Source of the DNA: Ichthyophis bannanicus
Lineage: Eukaryota > Chordata > Amphibia > Gymnophiona > Ichthyophiidae
Direction: 5' to 3'
DNA: 64,000 nt
NCBI GenBank assembly: GCA_033557465.1
Contig: CM066044.1
Coordinates: 193,494,184 to 193,558,183, forward strand
Position numbers and translations under genes: made by a program
The notes under the pieces: model-generated
What the model was told of the DNA's origin: nothing
Seen by the model: the letters and a program-made list of their open reading frames with translations, nothing else
The model's database searches: none
Shown: in pieces, positions 1 to 10,650 of the stretch
Layout of the letters: each line of letters starts with the position of its first letter
How positions within the stretch are numbered: the stretch's first letter is position 1

Positions 1-129
1 AGCTGGTCCTAGAGCACCCTCTAGCCAGTCCAGTTTTCAGGATACACAATGAATATGCATGAGATAGATTTGCATGCTCTGCCTTCATTACATGCATATT
101 CACTGTGGATATCCTAAAACAGACTGGCT
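1..129. repeat. Foldback element, cut by window edge
   Basis: Two inverted arms, about 23-58 and 92-129, each carry a segment reading roughly CAGGATA..CA.TGAATATGC in opposite orientation. The unit contains no open frame. A related but longer foldback lies at 33787-33991. It looks like a non-autonomous palindromic DNA element. The superfamily cannot be fixed because the left end may be outside the window. Confidence 0.55.
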
Positions 130-135
130 AAGCAG

Positions 136-314
136 CAGGGCTGATCCCAGAGGTGGTTCAAGGTGTTACACACCCTAGGCACTCTGTAAGCCTTATGCTC
201 CACCTGGCTGTCAAAATCTATCATTTAGCTTTGAATGTTCTTCTCTTTGCCATCTGCTGAAGCTGCCGCCCTAGGCAACTGCCTAGTTTGCCTAATGGTT
301 GGTCTGGCCCTCTG
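136..314 (+). mobile_element. Short hAT-like non-autonomous element (MITE)
   Basis: Starts CAGGGCTGATCCC and ends with TTTGCCTAATGGTTGG followed by a GGCCCT-type terminus, the inverted hAT pattern. The interior (AAGCCTTATGC.., CTATCATTTAGCTTT) matches in inverted orientation the piece at about 30946-31107, and the termini match the 106-bp element at 11982-12087. No clear 8-bp target duplication is visible here, so the exact ends are approximate. Confidence 0.55.
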
Positions 315-759
315 AGGGGTATACTGGGATTGGCTTGAGAAATACTGTCTTAGGGATTGCATAAGGAAAGCTGAACTACAAGTCTCTACATGCAGGTCTG
401 GATCTACCTGTTCAACAACTCCGGAATCAGCAGGCAGTCCTATTTTTAAAGTAACTAGGTTGTGGTCACCAGTGGTTTGAATTCTGTCCAAGCAGCCCTT
501 GTAGAGCAGCGGGACCCCCAAGGAAGAAGGAAGCCCACTTGAAGCTATTTTTAGATTTTCAGAGGTGGACTCTCTCCACTCTGGGGGCCATTTCAAAATT
601 TTTGCTTGGGGGGTGGGGGGTCCAGAATTAAAACTTCTGTATTTGGTGGCTTTCCTCTATACTCTCTAATAGAACTTTTTGGGGTTTGTGGGGAGCAATT
701 TTATGATATGGCATCTAGGTTAAGTGATAAGGAAGGGGCCTATTTTGGGGCTATTTTAT
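315..759. other. No recognised feature
   Basis: Ordinary mixed-composition sequence. Short frames on the minus strand have no recognisable domain. A run of G occurs near 610. Nothing else stands out. Confidence 0.5.
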
Positions 760-1390
760 AAAGACACATAAATTGTCTATGTGGCTTTAAATACTTACAA
801 AGACACCAAAAATAGTTTTATTACATAAAAAATCAAAACGTGCATGTTTAAAAATACCCAACATGTTTCGGCACACACCTGCATCATAAAACATCCAGCT
901 GCTTTCTGCCGCTACGAACACTGCAATGGAGCGCAGGCAGATGCGTTATGATATTTTAGACATGATTGTATAGTAGCCAACGCAGCTGTTATAGGGTCTT
1001 CTGCTGGTGAAGAGTGATCCCTTTTGGAAGGGTTAAGGCACTCTTGTGCACAGCTGGTGATACCTTAATGAGCGATCCCCCTTCCTGATCGTTGTTCCTC
1101 CAAGAACGAGTGAGGGTCCCTTCCTAGTAGGATCATATTTCGTGTACTCATAGAAGCTTTGCCATTACAATTTTAGTTATCAGCTGTACCGTGTATATTG
1201 AAGTTTTGTTTCACACTGTTTTATGAGGAAAAAGATACCCTTGATGCAGGTGTATGCCGAAACAAGTTAGTTCTGTTTTAAACATGTAGGATTTCATGTT
1301 CATGTAGTAAAGCTATTTATGGAGTATTAATGACACTTTAAATCTGTGGGTTTTTGGTGGGACGACCACGCCTGCTGTGACTGATTGTGC
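760..1390. mobile_element. Degenerate Penelope-like inverted terminal repeat pair
   Basis: Two inverted arms (about 760-905 on the minus strand and 1215-1390 on the plus strand) each carry TGATGCAGGTGT..TGCCGAAACA followed by an AT-rich stretch with TTTAAACATG. A CTGATG-type block followed by GAAAC is the pattern of Penelope-like terminal repeats and of the hammerhead-ribozyme core they often hold; here the core is imperfect. The roughly 310 bp between the arms has no reverse-transcriptase frame. The likely reading is an old, ORF-less or deleted Penelope-like copy. A generic foldback DNA element is the alternative. Confidence 0.45.
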
Positions 1391-1771
1391 CCTGAGGTGG
1401 GTTTGCCTGTTATGTTTAGCTTGGGTTTAAAAAATGATCCTCCACCTATGTAAGGCACAGAATTTCCCAATGAGCCTATGGCTCCTGAGCCACTCCACCC
1501 TGACACCTACCAGCACACTTCCTGGTCATTTACTGGCAGAGCAGGAGTGTCCCAAGATGCTGCTACCCACAGTCCTACTGCTAGGGGGTCAGGCTGTCAA
1601 ATAAGGTGCATAGTGGGTTCATGCTCTTTAGAGGGGTGGTGGTGGTGAACATGCCCCGTAGCAGGGCCTTTTTTGTGCCAGTGCATAACAGTACCGCATA
1701 CCAGCACCTTTTCCTGGGGAGCAGCATCTTTAAAAAATACCCTCAGCGATTTGCTCCCCTGCTGTTGTCGC

Positions 1772-2018
1772 CGCTGCTCCTTTTCCTGTCTGCAGTGATG
1801 ACGGGCATCGGACTTTAAACAATAAAAAAAAAGCTGCAGGTCTTCATGACTCCCTTTTTGGAGGGCTTGCAAATGCCCGCCCCGTCTGATGTCATGCAGT
1901 GCGCGTCAGAGGAGGGAGGCATTTGTAAGCCTTTCAAGTGCAGAGTTATGAAGACCTACGGCTTTTATTTTTTCATTGTTTAAAGTTGGATGCCCGCTAC
2001 TACTGCAGACACAGGAAA
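1772..2018. repeat. Long hairpin (inverted repeat)
   Basis: Arms of about 100 bp: 1772-1879 (TCCTGTCTGCAGT..GGGCAT..ACTTTAAACAAT..) and 1915-2018, its imperfect reverse complement (..CATTGTTTAAAGT..ATGCCCGC..CTGCAGACACAGGA). The loop is about 35 bp. The arms contain A- or T-runs that would pair. It sits directly beside the 47-bp array. Confidence 0.7.
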
Positions 2019-2040
2019 GCAGTGGTAGGGGGCGGGGGGG

Positions 2041-4560
2041 GGGGGTTAATGCCTGGAAGGGGGATGCTGGCTGCAGGTGGGGAGGGAGGGTTTTAATAGC
2101 TGGAAGGGAGATGCTGGCTGCAGGAGGGGAGGGAGGGTTTTAATGGCTGGAAGGGAGATGCTGGCTGCTGGGGGGGGGGGGTTTAATGGCTGGAAGGGAG
2201 ATGCTGGCTGCAGGAGGGGAGGGAGGGTTGTAACGGCTGGAAGGGAGATGCTGGCTGCAGGAGGGGGGGGGGGGTTTAATGGCCGGAAGGGGTATGCTGG
2301 CTGCAGGTGGGCTGGGAGGTTTTTAACGGCTGGAAGGGTGATGCTGGCTGCAGGTGGGGAGGGAGGGTTTTAATGGCCGGAAGGGGGGGATGCTGGCTAC
2401 AGGAGGGGAGGGAGGGTTTTAACGGCAGGAAGGGAGATGCTGGCTGCAGGAGGGAAGGGAGGGTTTTAATGGCCGGAAGGGGGATGCTGGCTGCTGGAGG
2501 GGAGAGAGGGTTTTAATGGCCGGAAGGGAGATCCTGGCTGCTGGAGGGGAGGGAGGGTTTTAACGGCCGGAAGGGGGATGCTGGCTGCAGGAGGGGAGGG
2601 AGGGTTTTAATGGCCGGAAGGGGGATGCTAGATGCAGGAGGGGAGGGAGGGTTTTAACGGCTGGAAGGGAGATGCTGGCTGCAGGAGGGAAGGGAGGGTT
2701 TTAATGGCCGAAAGGGGGATGCTGGCTGCAGGAGGGAAGGGAGGGTTTTAATGGCCGGAAGGGGGATGCTGGCTGCAGGAGGGGAGGGAGGGTTTTAATG
2801 GCCGGAAGGGGGATGCTGGCTGCAGGAGGGAAGGGAGGGTTTTAATGGCCGGAAGGGAGATGCTGGCTGCAGGAGGGGAGGGAGGGTTTTAACGGCCGGA
2901 AGGGAGATGCTGGCTGCAGGAGGGGAGGGAGGGTTTTAATGACCGGAAGGGAGATGCTGGCTGCAGGAGGGGAGGGAGGGTTTTAATGACCGGAAGGGAG
3001 ATGCTGGCTGCAGGAGGGGAGGGAGGGTTTTAATGGCCGGAAGGGGGATGCTGGCTGCAGGAGGGGAGGGAGGGTTTTAACGGCTGGAAGGGAGATGCTG
3101 GCTGCAGGAGGGGAGGGAGGGTTTTAATGGCCGGAAGGGGGATGCTGGCTGCAGGAGGGAAGGGAGGGTTTTAATGGCCGGAAGGGGGATGCTGGCTGCA
3201 GGAGGGGAGGGAGGGTTTTAATGGCCGGAAGGGGGATGCTGGCTGCAGGAGGGGAGGGAGGGTTTTACTGGCCGGAAGGGGGATGCTGGCTGCAGGAGGG
3301 GAGGGAGGGTTTTAACGGCTGGAAGGGAGATGCTGGCTGGGGGGGGGGGGGGTTAATGGCTGGAAGGGAGATGCTGGCTGCAGGAGGGGAGGGAGGAAGG
3401 GTTTTAATGGCTGGAAGGGAGATGCTAGCTGCAGGAGGGGAGGGAGGGTTTTAAGGGCTGGAAGGGAGATGCTGGCTGCAGGAGGGGAGGGAGGGTTTTA
3501 ACGGCTGGAAGGGAGATGCTGGCTGCACGAGGGGAGGGAGGGTTTTAACGGCTGGAAGGGAGATGCTGGCTGCAGGAGGGGAGGGAGGGTTTTAACGGCC
3601 GGAAGGGAGATGCTGGCTGCAGGAGGGGAGGGAGGGATTTAACGGCCGGAAGGGGGATGCTGGCTGCAGGAGGGGAGGGAGGGTTTTACTGGCTGGAAGG
3701 GAGATGCTGGCTGCAGGAGGGGAGGGAGGGTTTTAATGGCCGGAAGGGGGATGCTAGATGCAGGAGGGGAGGGAGGGTTATAATGGCTGGAAGGGAGATG
3801 CTGGCTGCAGGAGGGGAGGGAGGGTTTTAATGGCTGGAAGGGAGATGCTAGCTGCAGGAGGGGAGGGAGGGTTTTAATGGCCGGAAGGGGGATGCTGGCT
3901 GCAGGAGGGGAGGGAGGGTTTTAATGGCCGGAAGGGGGATGCTGGCTGCAGGAGGGGAGGGAGGGTTTTACTGGCTGGAAGGGAGATGCTGGCTGGGGGG
4001 GGGGGGGGGGGTTAATGGCTGGAAGGGAGATGCTGGCTGCAGGAGGGGAGGGAGGGTTTTAATGGCCGGAAGGGGGATGCTGGCTGCAGGAGGGGAGGGA
4101 GGGTTTTAATGGCTGGAAGGGGGATGCTAGCTGCAGGAGGGGAGGGAGGGTTTTAACGGCTGGAAGGGAGATGCTGGCTGCAGGAGGGGAGGGAGGGTTT
4201 TAATGGCTGGAAGGGGGATGCTAGCTGCAGGAGGGGAGGGAGGGTTTTAACGGCTGGAAGGGAGATGCTGGCTGCAGGAGGGGAGGGAGGGTTTTAACGG
4301 CTGGAAGGGAGATGCTGGCTGCAGGAGGGGAGGGAGGGTTTTATTGGCCGGAAGGGGGATGCTAGCTGCTGGAGGGGAGGGAGGGTTTTAACGGCTGGAA
4401 GGGAGATGCTGGCTGCAGGAGGGGAGGGAGGGTTGTAATTGCTGGAAGGGAGATGCTAGCTGCAGGAGGGGAGGGAGGGTTGTAATAGCTGGAAGGGAGA
4501 TGCTGGCTGGGGGGAGGGGTTAATGGTTGGAAAGGAGATGCTGGCTTCAGGAGGGGATGT
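2041..4560 (+). repeat. 47-bp minisatellite, about 53 units
   Basis: Tandem units of 47 bp, measured from the spacing of the repeated ATGCTGGCTGCAGG block (for example 2064, 2111, 2158). The other conserved part is GGAGGGAGGGTTTTAAYGGC. Variation between units is mostly C/T in GGC(C/T)GGAAGG, G-run length, and local replacement of CAGGAGGGGAGG by long G runs (near 2170, 2265, 3340, 4000). The plus strand is strongly G-rich with repeated GGG tracts, giving G-quadruplex potential. Short open frames across it are repeat translations, not genes. Confidence 0.95.
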
Positions 4561-4834
4561 TAATGGCAAGAGAGGCTGGCTGGGAGGGGGGCGGTAAATG
4601 CCTGGGAGATGTTGAATACAAAGGGGGGTTAATGACTGGTTGCAGGGGGTGTGGCTACTGTGAGGGTGTGGTTATATAGTGGCAGAGCCACAGACAATCA
4701 TCACCCCTAAAGTTGGCCACATATGCGAGAACAGGCATTTCTTTTTTTTTTTAAACAAAAAAAGCACCTCCTCATAGTGACTTAACATCTAAAAAAACAG
4801 CCACCGTTGCTTATTCTTTCACTCTCCCAGTCCC

Positions 4835-5326
4835 TCAGGTCCGCTTGGAAGTTGACTTGGATTTAGTGGCTGTTACAGAGACATGGTTTACAGAAAATCA
4901 TGACTGGGATGTAATTATACCGGGCTATACCTTATTCAGTAAGGACAGGTTAGGAAGAAGGGGAGGAGGAGTGGCACTATGTGTCAAAAATGATATTAAA
5001 GCTATAGAATTGCAGGGCTTAAAAGGAAGAGAAGAGGCACTGTGGGTTAAACTAGAAAGAGGGAAAGGGAAATCCATTTGCATTGGAGTTATATACAGAT
5101 CCCCTCACAGGGAGTAGAAGTGGACAAAGATTTAATAGAACACGTACACAGTATTGCCATGAAAGGAGAAGTGCTACTGATAGGTGATTTGAATATGCCA
5201 GATGTTGATTGGCATATCCCTGCTGCGGTGTCATCTAGGAGGTAAAGAGATCCTGGATTCTCTACAGGGAGAACTATTCAGGCAACTGGTAACAGACCCC
5301 ACACGTGAAGGAGCCATAGTGCGTAA
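4835..5326 (+). pseudogene. CR1-like element, endonuclease domain fragment
   Basis: Translation shows an AP-type endonuclease: VAVTETW near the start, a GGGVALCVKND block, a VIYRSP block, then after a frame break LLIGDLNMPDVDWHI and ELFRQLVTDPTREGAI. These match the order of endonuclease motifs in CR1-type non-LTR retrotransposons; the nuclease would nick target DNA for target-primed reverse transcription. The frame has stops and shifts, so it is dead. It breaks off in the TREGAIV segment, exactly where an opposite-strand CR1 begins, and appears to resume at about 6482. Confidence 0.75.
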
Positions 5327-6481
5327 GAACATAAGAAATGCCATAATGGGCCAGACCAAGGTCCATAAAGCCCTGCATCCTGTTTCCAACAGTGGCCAAT
5401 CCAGGTCACAAGTACCTATCAAGTTCCCAAAAAGTATACAGATTCCATGCTGCTTGTCCCATGCGTAAGCAGTGGATTTCCCCGGTCCTCCTTAATAAAG
5501 GTTTATGGACTTTTCCTCCAGGAAATTGTCCAAACTTTTTTTAAACCCAGCAAGACTAGCAGCTTTTACTACATCCCCTAGTAACAAATTCCATCGTTCG
5601 ATCACTCGTTGAGTGAAAACATATTTTCTCTTACTAGTCTTAAATGGGCTACATTCTACTGTAGCTTCATTGCATGTCCCCTAGTCTTTCCACTTTTTGT
5701 AGGAGTAAGCAACTAAACTACATTTACCCGTTCCACTCCATTCATTAATTTATAGACCTCTGTCGTATCTCCCCACAGCCGTCTCTTTTCCAAGTTGAAG
5801 AGCCCTAACATTTTAAGCCTTTTCTCATAGGGGTGTCCTTCCATCTCTTTTACCATTTTGGTGGTTCTTCTCTGTACCTTTTCTAATTCTGCTATATCCA
5901 TTTTAAGTATGGTAACCAGAATTGCACACAATATTCAAGGTGCGGTCACACCATGGAACGATATAGAGGCATTATAATATCCTTAGTTTTATTTTCCATT
6001 CCCTCCCTTATGATTCCCAGCATTCTATTTGCTCCCTTGGCCACTGCTACTACACACTGGGTGGAGGGTTTCAATGTATTATCTATGATGACGCCTAAAT
6101 CCTTTTCCTGGGTGGTTCTTTCTAATGTGGAACCTTGCATCATGTAGCCATAGTTTGGGTTGTTCTTCCTTAAACGCATAACTTTGCACTTGTCCACATT
6201 AAATTTCATCTGCCATTTCAACGCTCAGTCTTCCAATTTATCAAGGTCCTTTTGCAATTTTTCGCAATCCTCTTTTGTTTTAACAACTTTGAATAATTTT
6301 GTGTCATCTGCAGATTTGATCACCTCACTCATTATTCCCATTTCCAGTTCATTTATAATATGTTAAAAAGCAGCAGGTCCAGCACAGATCCCTGGGGTAC
6401 TCCACTATTCACCTTTCTCCATTCAGAAAACTGGACATTTAGTCCTACTCGCTGTTTTTGATCTTTTAACCAGTTTGTGCT
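5327..6481 (-). mobile_element. CR1 3' portion, nested insertion
   Basis: Begins (3' end) with the CR1 octamer tail in reverse, AAGAACATAAGAAATGCC, and continues through the CR1 3' UTR and the C-terminal half of the reverse-transcriptase frame. Recognisable pieces, with frameshifts, are the [12 protein letters not shown] and [12 protein letters not shown] region (5713-5931) and [14 protein letters not shown] through [17 protein letters not shown] (5946-6221). It is clearly related to the 44530-46714 copy but more diverged. It is 5' truncated near 6481 and sits inside a plus-strand CR1-like element. Confidence 0.8.
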
Positions 6482-6967
6482 TACCAATGGGGAAAGTGTT
6501 TCTGATGTCATAGTGGGAGATCATCTCGCATTCATGATCACCAGATAGTATGATTTAGTATTAGTATTAAGGCTGATAAAATCCATTCAAAAGTGAGGCT
6601 CTTAGAGGAAAGGCGGGCTAGGGGTGATATGATAGAGACCTTTAAATACCTCTGTGGCATGAATGCATAGTAGGGTCTCTTTCAATTGAAGACAAGTTCT
6701 GCTATGAGGAGACCTAGGATAAGAGTGAAAGGGAATAGGCTCAGGAGTAATTTGCGGAAATATTTCTTTATGGAAAGAGTGGTAGATGTGTGGAATAGTC
6801 TCCCATTGGAGGTGGTGGACATGAAAGGACAGTATCTGAATTAAAAATAGCATGGGATAAGCACAGAGAATCTCTAAAGGAAAAGAGGGGACTATTGTAG
6901 TTGATATGGAAGGACAGACTAGATAGGCCATGTGGTCTTTTTCTGCCGTCATGTTTCTATGTTTCTT
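6482..6967 (+). mobile_element. CR1-like element, continuation and 3' end
   Basis: Starts with a segment translating NGESVSDVIVGDH, typical of the end of the endonuclease domain and a plausible continuation of the fragment that stops at 5326. It then jumps by internal deletion to the C-terminal RT tail (RARGD-MIETFKYL-like, NAQE-, IAWDKHRES) and ends with TTTTTCTGCCGTCATG and TTTCTATGTTTCT. Frames are broken. The opposite-strand CR1 between the two halves is therefore a later insertion. Confidence 0.6.
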
Positions 6968-7588
6968 GCTAATGCTGGATGGAGGAAGATCGAGGGGATA
7001 GTGGTTGGATATGCTGATTTAGGGTTGGGGGGGATCAGATATGCTGATTGGGAGGGGTGAGTATTTGGCATGCTGACTGGTTGATCATATTTTTGTCTTT
7101 TTGAGAGAACTGCAGTAACTGCCTGCCAGTAGCATGAGTGATTTAACGCCTTCTCCTCAAGAGGAGGCTCTGTGCACCCACACTATTGGCAGCTTGTAAG
7201 CCAAGGCTTTCATGTCATGGTGCTTCTGGGAGGAGGGGAAACACCTACGGGGAAATCTACGCAAAGAAAAAACTGTGCCAGAAGCAATGTGAGCTTTCCG
7301 CCCTCAAGGTACGGTTACCAGAGGTGTGATTAGTGAATCTGGGACACGTGTTCCCCTTGTACAAGTTGAGAGTGAATAATCCGCATGCAGTGGGAAGCTG
7401 GGGACTGCTCCATGGAAATAATAAGAATTTACAGTATTTTGAAAATATTTAATTTCCAGATATCTAAAAGCACATTGTTTTAACTTTTCTTTATCACAAA
7501 CATACTTGGGGCTGATTACAGCAGATGAAGGCATTTATACTTCTGCATTTCATAAATACACCCTTGGAATGTCAGTTTGCATCATCCC
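6968..7588. other. No recognised feature
   Basis: Mixed sequence with a short G-rich patch (GGGGGGGATCAGATATGCTG, imperfectly repeated 7000-7080). No coding, RNA or terminal-repeat signal is recognisable. Confidence 0.5.
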
Positions 7589-8458
7589 CAGGGCTGGTGC
7601 AAGAATCCGATGCACTCTAGGCAAATCCCAGTCCCGCTGCCCCTGCTCCTGCCACTTCCACGTGGAAGAGAAGCTCCGACAGCACCACAGCCCTGGAGGC
7701 TTTTCGTAAGCGCTGTGGCACCATTGTAAAGGCGTCGCCACTGCTGCAGGTCCCAGAGAGGGATGGGAATGGCCTGTAGTTTGCCTAATGGCTAGCACCA
7801 TTACCCCTCGCTTACCACATCCTACACCCGCTCCCTATGACTGGTTCCTTTGCTCCTCCTCAACAGCTAATTCGCTTTCTGCTGCTCTTTCCACTGGGTC
7901 TCTGCACAAATCATTTTGGTTCACTGCCTCACACCAAAGTGGTTCTTCTCCTGCCAGCAGACAGTTAGCAGCTCCCTTGCTCTGTCTCACATCCTCTCCG
8001 CCTCCACTCACACTCATTCCAGCCCCTCCCCTTACTCGCTCTTTTACCCCTCCAGTCCACTCGCTTATTCTTTCACTATCCCAGCCCCTCTTGCTAATTG
8101 TTTCACCTTCTGAGACCCCTTCTTCTCTCTTCTGCCCTCCCTCTAACAGTCTTTCATCCCATCCCTCCTCTTTGCTCATTTTCTCGTATCCTTAGGCCTC
8201 CCATTCCCCCCCTCTTGTTCCCCAGTTCCTCCTTGTCCACTCTCACTTCCACAGCCTCCCCCCTTGCTTATTCTTTCATTTCTCCAGCTTCCTAATTCAC
8301 TCTCTTCTATCTTATTTCCCCCTTCCTCTGACAGGCAGAAAGCTGCAGCAGTGCTTCTTATCTGCAAATGTCTGTTTCTTCTTCTGCTGGCTTCAGAATA
8401 ACATTTGATCCTCAGGCCCAGCAGGTCCCACAAAACTACAGGGCCTTGCACGGGTCAG
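7589..8458. mobile_element. Probable hAT-like element with pyrimidine-rich minisatellite
   Basis: Left end CAGGGCTGGTGCAAGAATCC followed by CTCTAGGCAAATCCC. The right end near 8443-8458 (CCTTGCACGGGTCAG) is an imperfect inverse. The middle (7800-8335) is a degenerate C/T-rich tandem tract built on CCCAGCCCCTC..CTTGCTNATTCTTTCAC units. Related left-end sequence occurs at about 31320. No target duplication is visible, so the boundaries are tentative. The pyrimidine-rich open frames through it are not genes. Confidence 0.4.
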
Positions 8459-8684
8459 ACTTCATAGTGAGGAAGCAGGCAGTTGTAGATAAGCACTACT
8501 GCTCTATTCCTCCTGTTGATCGCTACAGGGTGGAGTAAGGTTAAAGGATTGTGTTCAGTGGCTCTGGGGGAATGTCCTTGAAGATGGGGGAATGTCCTTG
8601 AGGAGGATTCCGCAGTGATGCACTACTCTAAGATTAGGATGTCCCTGGTTTTAGAGCTGTCCCCGATTCCCACTTGATTGGCAG

Positions 8685-8739
8685 CACATACACACATAGC
8701 AGTAAACACACAGAAAAAGCATGCCTACTTCACCGCGTC
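8685..8739 (+). repeat. 55-bp direct repeat, copy 1
   Basis: Runs from CACATACACACATAGC to CTTCACCGCGTC and differs from the copy at 9755-9809 at one position (CATGCC versus CACGCC). The flanks are unrelated. See copy 2. Confidence 0.9.
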
Positions 8740-9677
8740 CAATTCCAGCAAAAGGGAAACAGGAGGAAGAAAAAATCTATTTTCAATTTAGTGTTTGGAA
8801 TATGTCAGGTTTTAGAATTTACATCCATTATCTTTATATTTTGCACAATACGGGGGAATGCACCACTGTTTCTATTTCTCTGTCGATTTGTCTGCTTGGA
8901 AGTGATGTTGTTGCTGTCATGGGATGGGGGGGGGGGCTGCAAGGTAAAGACTCCTCTTTCCTCCTTCATGTCTTGTTGCTCAACCCTGGAACTAAGGTGT
9001 CCCTTCCTCCCCCCCCCCCCCCCCACACGCACTTTGGATAAATGTTGTAGGTTTGCCTGTAAAACATTTGGTAACTTTAATTGTTCTGCCACCCCTAAGA
9101 GAATACACATCTGGGGCAACTTAATTTGAGAGATTGGGTAGTGAGGAACAAGCCCCCAAAATTATGGTAGTCAGGTAACCTTACTCTAAAAGCAAAATTT
9201 ACAAATCATTTAAATGTCCCTCTGTTCATTTTGCCCAAGACTGGACCGGCACAAATTTGTTTTCTCATTTTACCTTTCAGAAGTTGCAGAAAATTAAACC
9301 TTGGGCAAAGAATTCGTGATTTTGAACCTGTTTGAAAATTGCCATCAGGTAATTTGTATCTCCCCTTCTCCCTACTTTTCTCTAAAATTTAAATCTGGCC
9401 ATGTGGCGCTTAAGGTTGCTGCCAGTAGCTAGAGGATGGTAGGCGCTGCCGTCTCTTCTCTCCACCTATAATAGGGTTATCAGCTGCTTAAGGGGGTTTT
9501 TACAACAGGCTCAACAAGTTATGGTTTTTCTCAATTATACGCATGAATTTATAGTTCTGATTTCTGCAAGAAACGCAGAACCGAAGGTCCACAGTTTGAG
9601 TCTTCTGTTCTCCAGGGCTGGATTTACAGCTCCTGCTGAAGCCCGAGTTCTGATCAGTGTGCAAGGGCAATGCTTAG
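8740..9677. other. Spacer between direct repeats; homopolymer runs only
   Basis: No gene is recognised. It contains a G run near 8928 and a C run near 9009. A hAT-type end CAGGGCTGGATTTACAG lies at about 9614 without a visible partner. Confidence 0.5.
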
Positions 9678-10140
9678 AGGGTAATTTTATAAAGCCTTTT
9701 GCATGTGTAAAGCCTGTTTTGCATATAGAAAAGGACTTTTATAAACTATGCAACCACATACACACATAGCAGTAAACACACAGAAAAAGCACGCCTACTT
9801 CACCGCGTCTGCATGTAGACATTTCCCAGGTGCATAGTTTGGGTGGAGCAGAGGTGAAGTTCTGATGTACGCATGTATTTTTTTTTAAATACGTAAGGGT
9901 ATGCATAGAGTATATGCACACATGTACACCTTTCTCAGAAGAGGTATACATTTTTGCATGGGAAATTGCACGCTATTGGGGCTGGGTCTGAGAGTCTGCT
10001 TTAAAAGGGCACATAGGTGCCTTCTGTTGCCTTTATAAAACAGATGCCTTTTTGGACTTCTCACACTGGTGTCCTGTTACAAAAATTACTCGCATGGAGG
10101 GTAATTTTGTAGTTCCTCATGCTTGTAATGCGTGAATCTG
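9678..10140. repeat. GAGGGTAATTTTATAA-type MITE remnants
   Basis: GAGGGTAATTTTATAAAGCC at 9678 and GGAGGGTAATTTTGTAG at about 10096 match the terminus of the elements at 19741-20286 and 57799-58258. The latter has a TTA duplication proven by an empty-site comparison. The interior has TGCATG/ATGCAT-rich, weakly palindromic sequence. Exact ends cannot be set. Confidence 0.4.
9755..9809 (+). repeat. 55-bp direct repeat, copy 2
   Basis: 54 of 55 bases are identical to 8685-8739, 1,070 bp away. This copy lies inside the MITE-like sequence that begins at 9678, so copy 1 may derive from it by a short duplication. Confidence 0.9.
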
Positions 10141-10650
10141 CAAACACAGTTTGGGCCTGTTTTATAATGTAAAGCACTGGAACCTCGGTGTGGCCACTTA
10201 TACCTACGATAGAGCGGGCATAACTTGCCACGCCTAGAGCAGGGCACCGGCACATGTAAATCATGCCATTCTATAACTTACACACATCAGCCAAGGTCGC
10301 ACTTATGTTCCGTCAAAACACCTCCCCTGCACACAGCCCACTAGAAGATATGCACGATGAGCACTTAGACATGCGCTTACAGAAGAACGCCCAGACGAGG
10401 CATGGGCATAAGTGTCCATTCCCACGCACAGGACCCTGAAAACAGGGACTCACACATGTATTTCCTGTGTAACTTTCCACACCTCCCATGTAGAATCAGC
10501 TTCTTAGTGACCAGATTCAGGTTCCATAATTGCAGGGACCCAGAAAGAGCCCTTGGTTAGGATCGCTGAGCAAAGGCCTGTCACGGCAGGGACTAGATCA
10601 GGCATATTGGTGGAGGTGGGGGGAGTGTTACATACTGTTACACTGTTAAC

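Larger units (their letters stand above)
1662..4770. mobile_element. Large hAT-like element with hairpin and minisatellite
   Basis: Left end begins CAGGGCCTTTTTTGTGCC. Near 4756-4770 there is an AAACAAAAAAAGCACCTC stretch that resembles its inverse. Between them lie a long hairpin (1772-2018) and a 47-bp tandem array (about 2041-4560). The order terminus, hairpin, G/C-rich minisatellite, terminus is the same as in the two hAT elements at 14871-16618 and 37316-38758, which have clean 8-bp duplications. Here the flanks CCCCGTAG and CCTCATAG agree at only 6 of 8 positions and need a one-base offset, so element identity is an inference. No transposase frame is present. Confidence 0.45.

Noticed and set aside
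2077..4109. Glycine-rich open frames
   Set aside because: They are translations of the minisatellite in a 47-bp period, which shifts frame each unit; no start context or domain.
2041..4560. CRISPR-like repeat array
   Set aside because: Units are contiguous 47-bp tandem repeats without unique spacers, in a vertebrate context.
5327..6967. Twin-priming (5' inversion) of one CR1
   Set aside because: The opposite-strand piece has its own 3' octamer tail and the plus-strand piece resumes after it, which fits nested insertion rather than inversion of one copy.
7788..8295. Serine/proline-rich frames
   Set aside because: Translation of a pyrimidine-rich tandem tract.
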